This document shows, piece after piece, positions 34,801 through 43,051 of a stretch of 48,288 bases of DNA. Origin of the DNA: an uncultured Phocaeicola sp. (GTDB taxonomy: Bacteria; Bacteroidota; Bacteroidia; Bacteroidales; Bacteroidaceae); assembly GCA_944320605.1 (NCBI GenBank), contig CALUIE010000012.1, positions 1 to 48,288 of the forward strand. The letters run 5' to 3'. The translations under genes and the position numbers were made by a program. Below the pieces are notes generated by a model. The model saw only the letters and a list, made by a program, of their open reading frames with translations, did not search any database and was not told the DNA's origin. Positions within the stretch are counted from its first letter, which is position 1. Each line of letters starts with the position of its first letter.

Positions 34801-35121
34801 CAACTTCTTAGCCGAATCAAGGAAATCAGAATTATTGAACAGATTTATAAATTGTTTGTAATAATCCTCTTTTACGATATTGCGGGAAATAAAATCTTTT
34901 CTGACGTTTTCCACCTCGCTTATACGCTTTGATATATGCAAGTCTATATCCAGTCCAACCAATATCCTGATTTGCTTGTCCTTTAGATTTTCATTCAATT
35001 CAACATAACCGGAATAATAGAAATATCCAACTAATATATCTACCGCGTCAGTCTTCGGTAATATACCGTTTATAATATCTGATAAGAATTTATCGCTGTT
35101 CGTTATAAAGTTACTGCTCAT
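31873..35121 (-). CDS. PLD-nuclease / SNF2-type helicase fusion protein
   Basis: The protein has 1082 residues. Residues about 15-200 are a phospholipase D-like nuclease domain with the H-X-K motif in PCHSKMYLF (His132, Lys134) and GSSNLSYQGL after it. A superfamily 2 helicase follows: Walker A DVVGLGKS near 282-289, DEAH at 356-359, TATPFNNQP as motif III, and the C-terminal QRIGRINR as motif VI. The last roughly 200 residues are unrecognised. Such proteins translocate on DNA and may cut it in defence systems. It is the first gene of the minus-strand operon and would drive transcription of RhuM, methyltransferase, HEPN and TIR genes. Confidence 0.85.
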   Translation of the reverse strand: MSSNFITNSDKFLSDIINGILPKTDAVDILVGYFYYSGYVELNENLKDKQIRILVGLDIDLHISKRISEVENVRKDFISRNIVKEDYYKQFINLFNNSDFLDSAKKLEQFSMFYGKILDGTLEIRKTLYPCHSKMYLFAYNDMMNEGGELPGVLITGSSNLSYQGLKGRLELNARFNDKQDYEEGKRLFDELWDSSVVIASKDNLDEWKNKVMTRIWYDTMYSPYLMYIRVLKEYFNIPTTNNILTPHDITEGKYSNLKYQTDAVQMALNALNNHNGAIVADVVGLGKSVIASTIARNLRLRTIVICPPHLYKQWEGYRDEFGFTATVFSAGKIEDALLHFQELVKADEQFLIIIDEAHRFRNEYTQDYAMLHNLCSGNKVLLLTATPFNNQPADIYALIKLFQIPTKSTLKTVENLGASFKDLIDKYKTLRDDQMAGKTSESEVKAEVNNIAKKIRSIISPLVVRRSRLDLQDIPEYADDLKQQNIQLVLPNDPEELEYDLSELKGLYLSTLERISPSEEANNATYHFKAARYSPVSYIHEDLQDKLANELEEKTGVKLNLLLGRQVNIAKFMRRLLVARFESSVAAFRASIDYMIKSSEHLLRWIEKRNKIPVFKKGNLPDVEAFYDSSEDGMGEIEELFEKYESRGFFEIDMKYVKDEFVSDVEADIRLLQNLREEWFGKENIIKFDPKLDSFVNIIREKMEKEPDRKLIVFSEYADTVNYLGEALAKAGLPVMKYTSADATPTNKDIIRANFDAGLKLALQQNDYHILVATDAISEGYNLHRAGAIFNYDIPYNPTRVIQRIGRINRINKKVFDELYIYNYFPTDVGEAETRTKEISTLKMAMIHAIMGEDTKALTKEEEVKAFFKERYRKEFARSEEASWDTPYRKLINSLKGTKDYDAAMDMPHRARTARDIEKPKKGVLMFGRKGDDFVFKIGDTVNPPLMISAEEAISLFEADKNEEPVALSKDFDYVYQRVKSSLFSSDVKDRNEKDQINAQAKIKVLMNRQVLPKDYLEDLIQVVKADALSGYEIRFINQLVVKDAEKLLKKIPIDYIERIINTRNRVGDGDETLILSEELQ

Positions 35122-35151
35122 TTCCTTGTGGTTTTACACTTCACTTAATCG

Positions 35152-35159
35152 CAAAGATA
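35152..35159 (-). promoter_or_regulatory. Probable -7 element of the defence operon
   Basis: The plus-strand CAAAGATA reads TATCTTTG on the minus strand, 31 bp before the helicase start codon. A TTTG at the proper distance upstream is missing, so the promoter may need an activator or be weak. Confidence 0.45.
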
Positions 35160-35247
35160 ATAAAAAAATCTTAACCCATCCACTGAAAACCAGCCACATG
35201 ATGCAAAAAAAACTTAGTGTAACAGCATATAAAAAACGAATAGTTTT

Positions 35248-35279
35248 CTTGTATCATTACCCATAAAAAAGTATTTTTG
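35248..35279 (+). promoter_or_regulatory. Promoter of the HU-like gene
   Basis: CTTG (35248-35251, three of four matches), 20 nt, then TATTTTTG (35272-35279). Transcription from here would run through the three 21-bp palindromes at 35294-35356 and give a leader of roughly 170 nt. Confidence 0.5.
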
Positions 35280-35293
35280 CCATGAATAATTCT

Positions 35294-35356
35294 ATAAACC
35301 ACAGTGTGGTTTATGAAAACTACACTGTAATTTTTACAAACCACACTGTGGTTTGT
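35294..35356. repeat. Three contiguous 21-bp palindromic repeats
   Basis: Units begin at 35294, 35315 and 35336 without spacers. Units 1 and 3 read as ATAAACCACAG/TGTGGTTTAT and ACAAACCACAC/TGTGGTTTGT. Unit 2 is a weaker form, GAAAACTACAC/TGTAATTTTT. Each is an inverted repeat of about two DNA turns centred on CACWGTG. They lie between the divergent defence operon and the HU-like gene, inside the predicted leader of the latter. They may be operators for a dimeric protein or RNA hairpins. The rest of the 335-bp gap is AT-rich with the two promoter elements described. Confidence 0.8.
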
Positions 35357-35456
35357 AAAAACACAACTTTTATTTACAGATAATAAAAGCATAAAACAAA
35401 CTTTATTACAGCAAGCAAATAACTTTTCATACTAACAAAGTAAACTTTTACAGACT

Positions 35457-36095
35457 ATGGCAAAATACGTGATGCAGGAAATGAATAATCTGCATAAGGA
35501 AGGAGAAACGCTACTCTACCCAAGAATGGTGATAGACGGCTGTTGCGAAACCGAAGAACTGGTGGAGATGATTACCAAAGGCTCCACACTGAGAAAAGGT
35601 GAAGTTATGGCAGCTTTGCAACTGGTAGCAGACGGAATGGCTTCGATGATGGCACACGGCCGTTCGGTACGGCTTGAAGGTATAGGACTGTTCACTCCAA
35701 GCCTGTCATTAAAGGACGGAAAGGAAAGAGAAGACACTGAAGGCGACTCTCCACGACGCAACGCGCAAAGTATAGAAATAGGAGGCATAAACTTCCGTGC
35801 GGAAAAGACACTCGTAAGAGATACAAACATGCAGTGTAACCTGCAGAGACAGAAGGGTGACTGGCGATGCAACAGATCGAAATTCTCGCCCGAAGAAAGG
35901 TTATCCATCGCGCTGAATTATCTTGAAACAAACTACTCCATGACAGTTGCCGAATACAAACAACTGACAGGACTAAGCCACACTACCGCCGGAAAAGAGC
36001 TAAAGAAATGGGCGGCTACACCCAATTCCGGAATTTATTTCAAGGGCAACGGCTCTCACAAGATTTATATAAAGAAGAATCAGGATAATGTATAA
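35457..36095 (+). CDS. HU-like (HU-HIG domain) DNA-binding protein with C-terminal extension
   Basis: The protein has 212 residues. Residues about 1-125 match the Bacteroidota histone-like HU-HIG domain (MAKYVMQEMNNL start, RLEGIGLFTPSLSLKDG near the DNA-binding arm). Residues about 140-210 form an additional domain, KFSPEERLSIALNYLETNYS then MTVAEYKQLTGLSHTTAGKE, with a helix-turn-helix appearance. HU-family proteins bend DNA; this variant may combine bending with sequence reading, which is inference. It is a single gene with its own promoter, a leader containing three palindromes and a strong terminator at 36096-36139. Confidence 0.85.
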   Translation: MAKYVMQEMNNLHKEGETLLYPRMVIDGCCETEELVEMITKGSTLRKGEVMAALQLVADGMASMMAHGRSVRLEGIGLFTPSLSLKDGKEREDTEGDSPRRNAQSIEIGGINFRAEKTLVRDTNMQCNLQRQKGDWRCNRSKFSPEERLSIALNYLETNYSMTVAEYKQLTGLSHTTAGKELKKWAATPNSGIYFKGNGSHKIYIKKNQDNV

Positions 36096-36139
36096 AAAAC
36101 ACATAGCCAAGTCCGCGACAGGATTTGGCTATGTGTTTT
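36096..36139. terminator. Bidirectional terminator after the HU-like gene
   Basis: Perfect 15-bp arms AAAACACATAGCCAA (36096-36110) and TTGGCTATGTGTTTT (36125-36139) stand between the convergent HU-like and rhamnosidase genes. Confidence 0.85.
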
Positions 36140-36156
36140 AAAAAGTAAGACAATTA

Positions 36157-38748
36157 TCAACGTACTATATTATAACTTCCGGCAACATATTCTTTCGGCT
36201 CGGATTCACCCGGTACAGTTACAGAAGCTGTACAGCCTTCAGGAATGGTAAACTCCCATATCCATTTATCGCCTTCATACCTCCATGCGCTCTTGATAAG
36301 TCCTGAGGCCGAATTATATACAGCGTTGACAGAACCTAGCCTCTTGTCCGGTACAGGTTTCATAATAATATGTCGGAAACCAGGATTGGCAGGATCGGAA
36401 GCTATACCGGCAACACTTTCCCAAATCCACTCGCAAACAACACCGTATGCGTAATGATTGAAACTGTTCATTCCTCTCGGTCCCATACCTTTTTCAATCA
36501 TATAGCTGTTCCATCTTTCCCAGATTGTAGTCGCGCCATTATCAACAGAATATAGCCAGCTAGGATTTTTTCTCTGAAGGAGTAATTCCCATGCTATATC
36601 CGACATTCCGTTTTCCGTAAGTACAGGCATAAGGATTGATGTTCCGAGGAATCCTGTCTGAAGACAATTACCGTGGTCGGCAAAATTTTTCCTTAAACGG
36701 ACTATCATGTCATCTTTAGCCTTACCTTCCACTATACCGTTTTTCAGAGCAAAAAGCGCGGGTGTCTGCATTGTATTGAGAACAGAAGTCTTAAATTCTC
36801 CATTGGCATTAAGGAACTTATTTCTGATATATGCTTTTGCCTCTGAAACCATATTTTCATAACGTGAAGCGTCTCTACCGGTAGCGACAGCCATATCACG
36901 CATCATACCGGCATCAATTACCCAATATGAGGCACTAAGGTAGTTCCAATAGTCTATGGCATCGGGCAAAGGGGTACGCTTACCTTTCGCGTCTTTATGG
37001 AACGCCCCACCTCCCCAACTTTCCAACGGTTCATAACTAAGCCAGTCTGCCCACTGATAATTTCTGTTCTCCTCTTTCAGTAGATTATGGTCATAACGGG
37101 TTTCATTGACGTTATTCATATATTTTTCCATTGAATCCCAACAACTGTTTATTATAGCGGTATCTCCAAACTGTTTCCAAACGGTCCATGGAACTATTAT
37201 TCCGGCATCGGCCCAACCAACTCTCATCATCTCACCGCCATACTGCGCCAATGGGGCGACACCAGGAAGACCACCTGTCGCGCTCTGTGTATCCATCATG
37301 TCGCGCATCCATTTATGAAAGAATGATGACGTATTGGCAAAGAAAGAACCTGTTTCCGCAAAGACCTGGGTATCTGCCGTCCAACCCAAACGTTCATTAC
37401 GTTGGGGACAATCGGTAGGCACTGAAAGATAGTTTGAACGCTGTCCCCACAATGTGTTGGAAATCAATTTATTGACAAGTTCATTTCCTGTCGTGATGGT
37501 TCCAATTTCCATCTCTTTTGAAATTGATGTTACGGGTACCGACTTTATGCTGTTTATACAGACCTTATCTGACGCGGAAATTGATACAAAACGATAGCCG
37601 AAAAACGTATTGCGCGGACAGTATTCCACATCTGAGCCGGAACCCGCAAAAATATATTTTAGTTTCATGCCACTGTCCGGTGTTCTCAAATTCAAGCGAT
37701 GCACACTACCTTCAGGACCGTCCATACCACGGCTTTTCAAACCATTTCCGTCATTTAGAAGTTCTGAAGGGAAACACTCAAGAACAGTTCCTTCTGCCGC
37801 ACTGAACACAAATGAAGGAACGGCAGCGCAATTCTGACCAAAATCAATGACAAGATTTTCGCCGGGGTTGACTGTCATCGGCTCACCTGCCTTGTATTCT
37901 CTTTCAATAATAACCTTTCCGTAAGCGTCATCACTCTCGCCTGTTACGCCTTTCCATACGTATGCCTTTACAGGAGAGAGAACAAGGTCCGGACGAAAAT
38001 ATATTTCACCGCCATTGGAAGGCAATATTTCTCCTCTGAATTCGGTATTTATCTCCGGAGTTGTCAATTTTTCGGGAGTTTCATAACCGGGCTTTATGCG
38101 CGCGTCATACTCCTCACCGTCGAATATTGAGGCATGAGTAACAGGTCCGGCTATACCGGCTTTCCAATCATCAGTATTAGTTCCGAACAGTTCCTTGCTC
38201 CCATCATCGTATGTCAGCTCAAGAACTGAACGGAAAGCACATTTTTCTCCAATCATTCCTTCGTGACCGCCCGGTGTAATAATCTTATCGGCCCACCAGC
38301 CCGGCGTTACCTGTGCTGAAAATATATTCTCATCACCCTTGTCGGTATTCATAGCTCCGGTAACATCATAAGTAAACGATAATTTTGTTTTTTCATAATG
38401 TGTAAACCCTGGCTTTAATATCTCATTTCCTATTATCTCACCATTAATATAGATATCATAAACACCCAATCCCGTAGTCATCCAACGTGCGGCCACCACA
38501 TCCTTACTGTTTTTTACAGAAGAAAGGAACCAGCTTGCGCCGTCGGCAGACCTTGTACCATTCGTGACTTTACCTGTCACCACCGGAGCATTGACAACAG
38601 AAATCCATGATGAAGAATCCCATGCAGAAGCATCTATCGCGTCAACACGACAAACGTCATTCCCCTTTTTACTCTCGCAACCAACTGTGAACAAAGACAT
38701 TCCGACAATAATATACGGAATACTTTTCTTAAATAAATTTGTTTTCAT
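36157..38748 (-). CDS. GH78 alpha-L-rhamnosidase, lipoprotein
   Basis: The protein has 863 residues. The signal ends with the lipobox FTVGC (Cys at residue 24), so it is probably anchored to a membrane. The N-terminal beta-sandwich modules carry YDIYINGEIIGNEILKPGFT and GWWADKI, as expected for the carbohydrate-binding part of bacterial rhamnosidases. The (alpha/alpha)6 barrel has CPQRNERLGWTADTQ near residue 447, containing the likely catalytic acid Glu of GH78. It should release terminal L-rhamnose from plant or bacterial glycans. It stands alone, without a SusC/SusD pair nearby, so the substrate cannot be inferred from neighbours. Confidence 0.9.
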   Translation of the reverse strand: MKTNLFKKSIPYIIVGMSLFTVGCESKKGNDVCRVDAIDASAWDSSSWISVVNAPVVTGKVTNGTRSADGASWFLSSVKNSKDVVAARWMTTGLGVYDIYINGEIIGNEILKPGFTHYEKTKLSFTYDVTGAMNTDKGDENIFSAQVTPGWWADKIITPGGHEGMIGEKCAFRSVLELTYDDGSKELFGTNTDDWKAGIAGPVTHASIFDGEEYDARIKPGYETPEKLTTPEINTEFRGEILPSNGGEIYFRPDLVLSPVKAYVWKGVTGESDDAYGKVIIEREYKAGEPMTVNPGENLVIDFGQNCAAVPSFVFSAAEGTVLECFPSELLNDGNGLKSRGMDGPEGSVHRLNLRTPDSGMKLKYIFAGSGSDVEYCPRNTFFGYRFVSISASDKVCINSIKSVPVTSISKEMEIGTITTGNELVNKLISNTLWGQRSNYLSVPTDCPQRNERLGWTADTQVFAETGSFFANTSSFFHKWMRDMMDTQSATGGLPGVAPLAQYGGEMMRVGWADAGIIVPWTVWKQFGDTAIINSCWDSMEKYMNNVNETRYDHNLLKEENRNYQWADWLSYEPLESWGGGAFHKDAKGKRTPLPDAIDYWNYLSASYWVIDAGMMRDMAVATGRDASRYENMVSEAKAYIRNKFLNANGEFKTSVLNTMQTPALFALKNGIVEGKAKDDMIVRLRKNFADHGNCLQTGFLGTSILMPVLTENGMSDIAWELLLQRKNPSWLYSVDNGATTIWERWNSYMIEKGMGPRGMNSFNHYAYGVVCEWIWESVAGIASDPANPGFRHIIMKPVPDKRLGSVNAVYNSASGLIKSAWRYEGDKWIWEFTIPEGCTASVTVPGESEPKEYVAGSYNIVR

Positions 38749-38777
38749 ATAAATAAATAGATTATTGAGTTATAACG

Positions 38778-38809
38778 CAAACTTACTGAATTTCTTTTTC
38801 ATTATCAAT
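38778..38809 (-). promoter_or_regulatory. Promoter of the rhamnosidase gene
   Basis: Minus-strand ATTG (plus CAAT, 38806-38809; three of four matches), 20 nt, then TAAGTTTG (plus CAAACTTA, 38778-38785). Confidence 0.5.
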
Positions 38810-38869
38810 CTCTTTATCAAAACTTATCACAAATATCCATAATTGGGCGGAACTTTGAAATATTTTATG

Positions 38870-38877
38870 TACCTTTG
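38870..38877 (+). promoter_or_regulatory. Probable -7 element of the pyrBI operon
   Basis: TACCTTTG fits TAnnTTTG and lies 36 bp before the pyrB start. The nearest TTTG (38854-38857) is only 12 nt away. I saw no attenuator hairpin with U tract between it and pyrB. Confidence 0.4.
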
Positions 38878-38913
38878 GACTTCGGTATAAAAAAATAACA
38901 TAAAACTGCTTAT

Positions 38914-39855
38914 ATGGAAAATAGAAGTTTAGTTACAATTGCCGGACATTCCAAGGAGAAAATACTTTACCTTCTGGAAATGGCAAGAGAATTTGAGAAG
39001 AAGCCGAACCGTAGCCTTCTGGACGGAAAAATAGTGGCAACACTGTTTTTTGAGCCATCTACCCGTACACGCCTCAGTTTTGAAACCGCCGCAAACCGCT
39101 TGGGCGCAAAAGTAATAGGATTTACTGACCCGAAGGTGACAAGCTCATCGAAAGGCGAAACGCTGAAGGATACCATAATGATGGTGAGTAACTATGCGGA
39201 CATAATAGTGATGAGACACTATCTGGAAGGTGCGGCAAGATATGCCAGCGAAGTTACAAAAGTGCCTGTAGTAAATGCCGGAGACGGAGCGAACCAGCAT
39301 CCTTCGCAAACCATGCTGGACTTATATTCCATATACAAGACTCAGGGAACTCTGGAAAACCTGAACATCTACATGGTGGGCGACTTGAAATACGGTCGTA
39401 CCGTACATTCACTGCTTATGGCCATGCGCCATTTCAATCCTACATTCCATTTCATCGCGCCTGACGAGCTGAAAATGCCGGAAGAATACAAGATTTACTG
39501 CAAGGAACATAATATAAAATATGTGGAGCATACTGAATTCAACGAAGATGTAATAGCTGACGCCGACATACTTTACATGACACGTGTACAAAGGGAACGC
39601 TTCACTGATCTGATGGAATATGAAAGAGTGAAAGATGTATATATTCTGAACAACAAGATGTTGGACAAGACACGCCCTAACCTGCGTATCCTGCACCCGC
39701 TGCCAAGAGTAAACGAAATAGCATACGATGTGGACGAAAATCCAAAGGCTTATTACTTCCAACAGGCACAAAATGGGTTGTATGCGCGACAGGCAATACT
39801 GTGCGACGTGTTGGGAATAACACTTGACGAGGTGAAAGCCGATACAGAAAAATAA
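38914..39855 (+). CDS. pyrB: Aspartate carbamoyltransferase catalytic subunit
   Basis: This 313-residue cytoplasmic enzyme condenses carbamoyl phosphate with aspartate, the first committed step of pyrimidine synthesis. The carbamoyl-phosphate site [13 protein letters not shown] (STRTR at 49-53) is intact, as are the [11 protein letters not shown] lysine loop near 85, [10 protein letters not shown] near 128-137 and [10 protein letters not shown] near 265. Length matches the class B catalytic chain that works with PyrI. pyrI follows 21 bp downstream, so the enzyme is probably the dodecameric, allosteric form. Confidence 0.97.
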   Translation: MENRSLVTIAGHSKEKILYLLEMAREFEKKPNRSLLDGKIVATLFFEPSTRTRLSFETAANRLGAKVIGFTDPKVTSSSKGETLKDTIMMVSNYADIIVMRHYLEGAARYASEVTKVPVVNAGDGANQHPSQTMLDLYSIYKTQGTLENLNIYMVGDLKYGRTVHSLLMAMRHFNPTFHFIAPDELKMPEEYKIYCKEHNIKYVEHTEFNEDVIADADILYMTRVQRERFTDLMEYERVKDVYILNNKMLDKTRPNLRILHPLPRVNEIAYDVDENPKAYYFQQAQNGLYARQAILCDVLGITLDEVKADTEK

Positions 39856-39876
39856 TAACGGAATATAAACATTGAC

Positions 39877-40341
39877 ATGATTATGAACGAAAAAAAAGAA
39901 CTGCAGGTAGCCGCTCTTGAAAACGGCACTGTAATAGACCATATACCGTCCGACAAACTTTTCACCGTAGTTTCATTGCTGAACCTGAAAGATATGGACA
40001 GCAATATCACCATAGGATATAACCTGGAGAGCAAAAAACTCGGAAAGAAGGGTATCATAAAGATTGCCGACAAGTTTTTCAGCGACGAGGAGATAAACCG
40101 TATTTCTGTGGTAGCGTCAAACATCAAGCTGAACGTGATAAGAAATTATGCTGTGGTGGAAAAGAAAGAAGCGATTATGCCGGACGAACTGAAAGGTATT
40201 GTGAAATGTAACAACCCTAAGTGTATTACAAACAACGAGCCTATGCAGACTTGGTTTCACGTGACAGACAAGGAAAAAGGACTGCTGAAATGCCACTACT
40301 GCGAAAAAGAGCAGCAGAAGGACAACATAAAACTTATCTGA
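39877..40341 (+). CDS. pyrI: Aspartate carbamoyltransferase regulatory subunit
   Basis: The protein has 154 residues. The N-terminal nucleotide-binding domain is seen in [20 protein letters not shown] and [20 protein letters not shown]. The C-terminal zinc domain has four cysteines in the arrangement KCNNPKC and KCHYCEKE, which hold Zn and contact PyrB. It mediates allosteric inhibition by CTP and activation by ATP in known systems. An alternative start at ATG 39883 would remove two residues. The flavin reductase gene starts 2 bp after its stop, implying co-transcription with pyrB and pyrI. Confidence 0.96.
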   Translation: MIMNEKKELQVAALENGTVIDHIPSDKLFTVVSLLNLKDMDSNITIGYNLESKKLGKKGIIKIADKFFSDEEINRISVVASNIKLNVIRNYAVVEKKEAIMPDELKGIVKCNNPKCITNNEPMQTWFHVTDKEKGLLKCHYCEKEQQKDNIKLI

Positions 40342-40343
40342 CA

Positions 40344-40910
40344 ATGAAGCAGGACTGGAAACCGGGAACAATGGTTTATCCGCTGCCTGCCGTAATGGTG
40401 AGTTGCGGCAGCTGTGAAGAAGAATATAACATTATAACTGTAGCGTGGGTAGGTACTATATGTACCAACCCACCTATGTGTTACATATCGGTAAGACCCG
40501 AAAGACACTCCTACCCTATACTTAAGAAGAATATGGAGTTCGTGATAAACCTTACTACCAAAGATATGGCATACGCGACTGACTGGTGCGGAGTAAGGTC
40601 AGGAAAAGACTTCAACAAGTTCAGCGAAATGAAACTCACACCGGGAAAAGCGTCGGTGGTGAATGCTCCCATAATAGAGGAATCGCCGCTATGTATAGAA
40701 TGCAGGGTAAAAGAGGTAATGTCATTAGGTTCGCATGACATGTTCATAGCCGATGTGGTAAACGTGAAGGCTGACGAAAAATACCTGAACTCCGAAACCG
40801 GAAAATTCGAACTTGCACAGTCGAACCTACTGGTTTATGTGCATGGAGGATATTATGAATTGGGAGATAAAATAGGAAAATTCGGTTGGTCAGTAGAGAA
40901 AAAGAAATAG
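40344..40910 (+). CDS. Flavin reductase family protein (FMN-binding split barrel)
   Basis: The protein has 188 residues. The ATG at 40344, 2 bp after pyrI, is chosen because the sequence from MKQDWKPGTMVYPLPAVMVS matches the family start. An in-frame start inside pyrI at 40221 would add 41 unrelated residues. Features are the VTVAWVGTICTNPPMCYISVRP-like block (here IITVAWVGTICTNPPMCYIS), MEFVINLTTKDMAYATDWCG and the C-terminal YVHGGYYELGDKIG. Such proteins bind FMN and reduce flavins or act as NADPH-dependent oxidoreductases. The physiological partner is unknown. The gene is followed 1 bp later by an outer membrane protein gene. Confidence 0.85.
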   Translation: MKQDWKPGTMVYPLPAVMVSCGSCEEEYNIITVAWVGTICTNPPMCYISVRPERHSYPILKKNMEFVINLTTKDMAYATDWCGVRSGKDFNKFSEMKLTPGKASVVNAPIIEESPLCIECRVKEVMSLGSHDMFIADVVNVKADEKYLNSETGKFELAQSNLLVYVHGGYYELGDKIGKFGWSVEKKK

Positions 40911-40911
40911 C

Positions 40912-41649
40912 ATGAAGAAATTATACTTATACATACTTTCAATGCTTGTCTTTGCATGTAACACAAAAATACATGCACAAAATGTCATGCTTCAGGAAAT
41001 CAAGACAGACAAACAGAAAGTAAGCATAGGTATAAAGGGAGGGTTTAACTCCACTATGATGTTTACAGACAAACTAAGCTATGGAGAACAGGATATAACG
41101 GATTTACAGAACAATTACAAGGTGGGATACGTAGCCACCATGTTTGTAAGAATACCTGTAAAGAAACAACACTTCCTGCAACCGGAGGTCTCTTACGCGA
41201 TATCACAGGGTAGTATAAGTATGAGCAACCTCAGGGAAAACGCTACAATACTTGAAAGTAACGCGCTGATAAGAACAAAAATATCCTCTCTGGAAGTTCC
41301 TCTGCTTTACGGATATAAATTTATTGACTCATATCCATACGGCATGTCATTCTTCCTCGGTCCAAAAATGGCATGGACAATAAAAAGGCAAAGTTACAGC
41401 GAATATTCAGGATTCTATCAACGGAATATCACAGAAAACATAAGACCTTTGAATTATAGTGCTGTTTTAGGTATAGGAGTAAATATCTCGAATGTATTTT
41501 TCGATTTCAGATACGAAATAGGCTGCAACAACATCACTAAATCGGTATCCTACGATAAGGAATTGACAGTGGAACCATACAATGAAAAAGAGATAATACT
41601 GAAAAGAAGGAAAAACATTCTCAGCTTTTCAGTAGGAGCGATATTCTGA
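40912..41649 (+). CDS. Outer membrane beta-barrel (porin family, PorT-like) protein
   Basis: The protein has 245 residues. The signal peptide ends near KIHAQ. The body is beta-rich: VSIGIKGGFNSTMMF is the typical first strand of the OMP_b-brl_2/PorT-like family, and the chain ends with the aromatic ILSFSVGAIF. These are small barrels with no defined substrate. It starts 1 bp after the flavin reductase stop and 46 bp before glyA, so it appears to belong to the pyrBI transcript, although no functional link is evident. Confidence 0.8.
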   Translation: MKKLYLYILSMLVFACNTKIHAQNVMLQEIKTDKQKVSIGIKGGFNSTMMFTDKLSYGEQDITDLQNNYKVGYVATMFVRIPVKKQHFLQPEVSYAISQGSISMSNLRENATILESNALIRTKISSLEVPLLYGYKFIDSYPYGMSFFLGPKMAWTIKRQSYSEYSGFYQRNITENIRPLNYSAVLGIGVNISNVFFDFRYEIGCNNITKSVSYDKELTVEPYNEKEIILKRRKNILSFSVGAIF

Positions 41650-41695
41650 CAAAAATAAGATTACTAACATATTTTAAAAACAATTTATTACAACT

Positions 41696-42976
41696 ATGAA
41701 AAGAGATGATTTGATTTTCGGAATTATAGAAAAAGAACACCAGCGTCAGCTGAAAGGTATAGAGTTGATAGCTTCGGAAAACTTCGTAAGCGACCAGGTA
41801 ATGGAAGCTATGGGTTCATGCCTTACAAACAAATATGCCGAAGGCTATCCCGGCAAGAGATATTACGGCGGTTGCGAGGTAGTTGACCAAAGCGAACAGA
41901 TAGCCATAGACAGACTGAAACAGATTTTCGGCGCAGAATGGGCAAACGTACAGCCACACTCAGGAGCACAGGCCAATGCGGCGGTATTCTTAGCTGTACT
42001 TAATCCGGGCGACAAATTCATGGGACTTAACCTGGCACATGGAGGACATCTTTCACACGGCTCGGCTGTAAACACTTCCGGTATTCTATATACTCCATGC
42101 GAATATAACCTGAACAAAGAGACTGGTAGAGTGGATTACGACCAAATGGAAGAAATCGCCTTGAGAGAAAGACCGAAACTTATAGTAGGTGGCGGTTCAG
42201 CTTATTCAAGAGAATGGGACTACAAGAGAATGAGAGACATTGCCGACAAGGTAGGCGCATTGCTGATGATTGACATGGCTCATCCTGCAGGTCTTATAGC
42301 TGCCGGGCTGCTTGACAACCCTGTGAAATATGCTCACATCGTAACTTCTACCACTCACAAGACACTACGCGGTCCTCGCGGTGGTGTAATAATGATGGGT
42401 AAGGATTTCCCTAACCCATGGGGCAAGAAAACTCCAAAGGGTGAAATCAAGATGATGTCGCAGCTTTTGGATTCTGCTGTATTCCCGGGAATACAGGGTG
42501 GTCCGCTGGAACACGTCATAGCGGCAAAAGCTGTAGCATTCGGCGAATGTCTGCAACCTGAATACAAGGAATATCAGATACAGGTAAAGAAAAATGCTGC
42601 GGCATTGGCACAGGCTCTTATGGACAAAGGATTTACTATCGTATCAGGCGGTACAGACAATCACTCAATGTTAGTTGACTTGAGAACTAAATATCCTGAT
42701 CTTACAGGTAAGGTAGCAGAAAAGGCTCTGGTATCGGCAGACATAACAGTGAACAAGAACATGGTTCCGTTTGATACACGTTCCGCATTCCAGACTTCAG
42801 GTATCCGTTTGGGTACTCCGGCCATCACTACCCGTGGAGCTAAAGAGGATTTGATGTACGAAATAGCAGAAATGATAGAAACTGTACTTTCGAATGTTGA
42901 TAACGAAGAAGTGATAGCTTCAGTAAGAGCAAGAGTAAACGAAAAGATGAAGAACTACCCTATCTTTGCTTATTGA
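41696..42976 (+). CDS. glyA: Serine hydroxymethyltransferase
   Basis: This 426-residue PLP enzyme converts serine and tetrahydrofolate to glycine and methylene-tetrahydrofolate. Signatures are [10 protein letters not shown] near residue 22, [15 protein letters not shown] near 49-63, [13 protein letters not shown]-like [14 protein letters not shown] near 195 and the PLP lysine in [15 protein letters not shown] near 225. Length is normal. It follows the outer membrane protein gene and is followed 75 bp later by an OmpA-family gene. The roughly 46-bp gap upstream is AT-rich and could hold a promoter. Confidence 0.97.
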   Translation: MKRDDLIFGIIEKEHQRQLKGIELIASENFVSDQVMEAMGSCLTNKYAEGYPGKRYYGGCEVVDQSEQIAIDRLKQIFGAEWANVQPHSGAQANAAVFLAVLNPGDKFMGLNLAHGGHLSHGSAVNTSGILYTPCEYNLNKETGRVDYDQMEEIALRERPKLIVGGGSAYSREWDYKRMRDIADKVGALLMIDMAHPAGLIAAGLLDNPVKYAHIVTSTTHKTLRGPRGGVIMMGKDFPNPWGKKTPKGEIKMMSQLLDSAVFPGIQGGPLEHVIAAKAVAFGECLQPEYKEYQIQVKKNAAALAQALMDKGFTIVSGGTDNHSMLVDLRTKYPDLTGKVAEKALVSADITVNKNMVPFDTRSAFQTSGIRLGTPAITTRGAKEDLMYEIAEMIETVLSNVDNEEVIASVRARVNEKMKNYPIFAY

Positions 42977-43051
42977 TAATAAACATAGTCCGGTGTAAGC
43001 ACTACGCCGGACATGATTATAACATTAAATAGAACTAAACACTTAATTAAA

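Noticed and set aside
25412-35121. DISARM, BREX or Thoeris assignment
   Set aside because: The DISARM core (DrmA helicase, DrmB DUF1998), BREX PglZ and BrxC, and Thoeris ThsA are not present. Methyltransferase plus PLD-helicase or TIR alone is not enough.
22827-35456. Island borders as integrase-generated attachment sites
   Set aside because: No integrase, tRNA gene or matching direct repeats were seen at the borders, so gain by integration is not supported.
40221-40343. Upstream extension of the flavin reductase into pyrI
   Set aside because: The extra 41 residues overlap the conserved PyrI zinc domain in another frame. The ATG at 40344 gives the normal family N-terminus.
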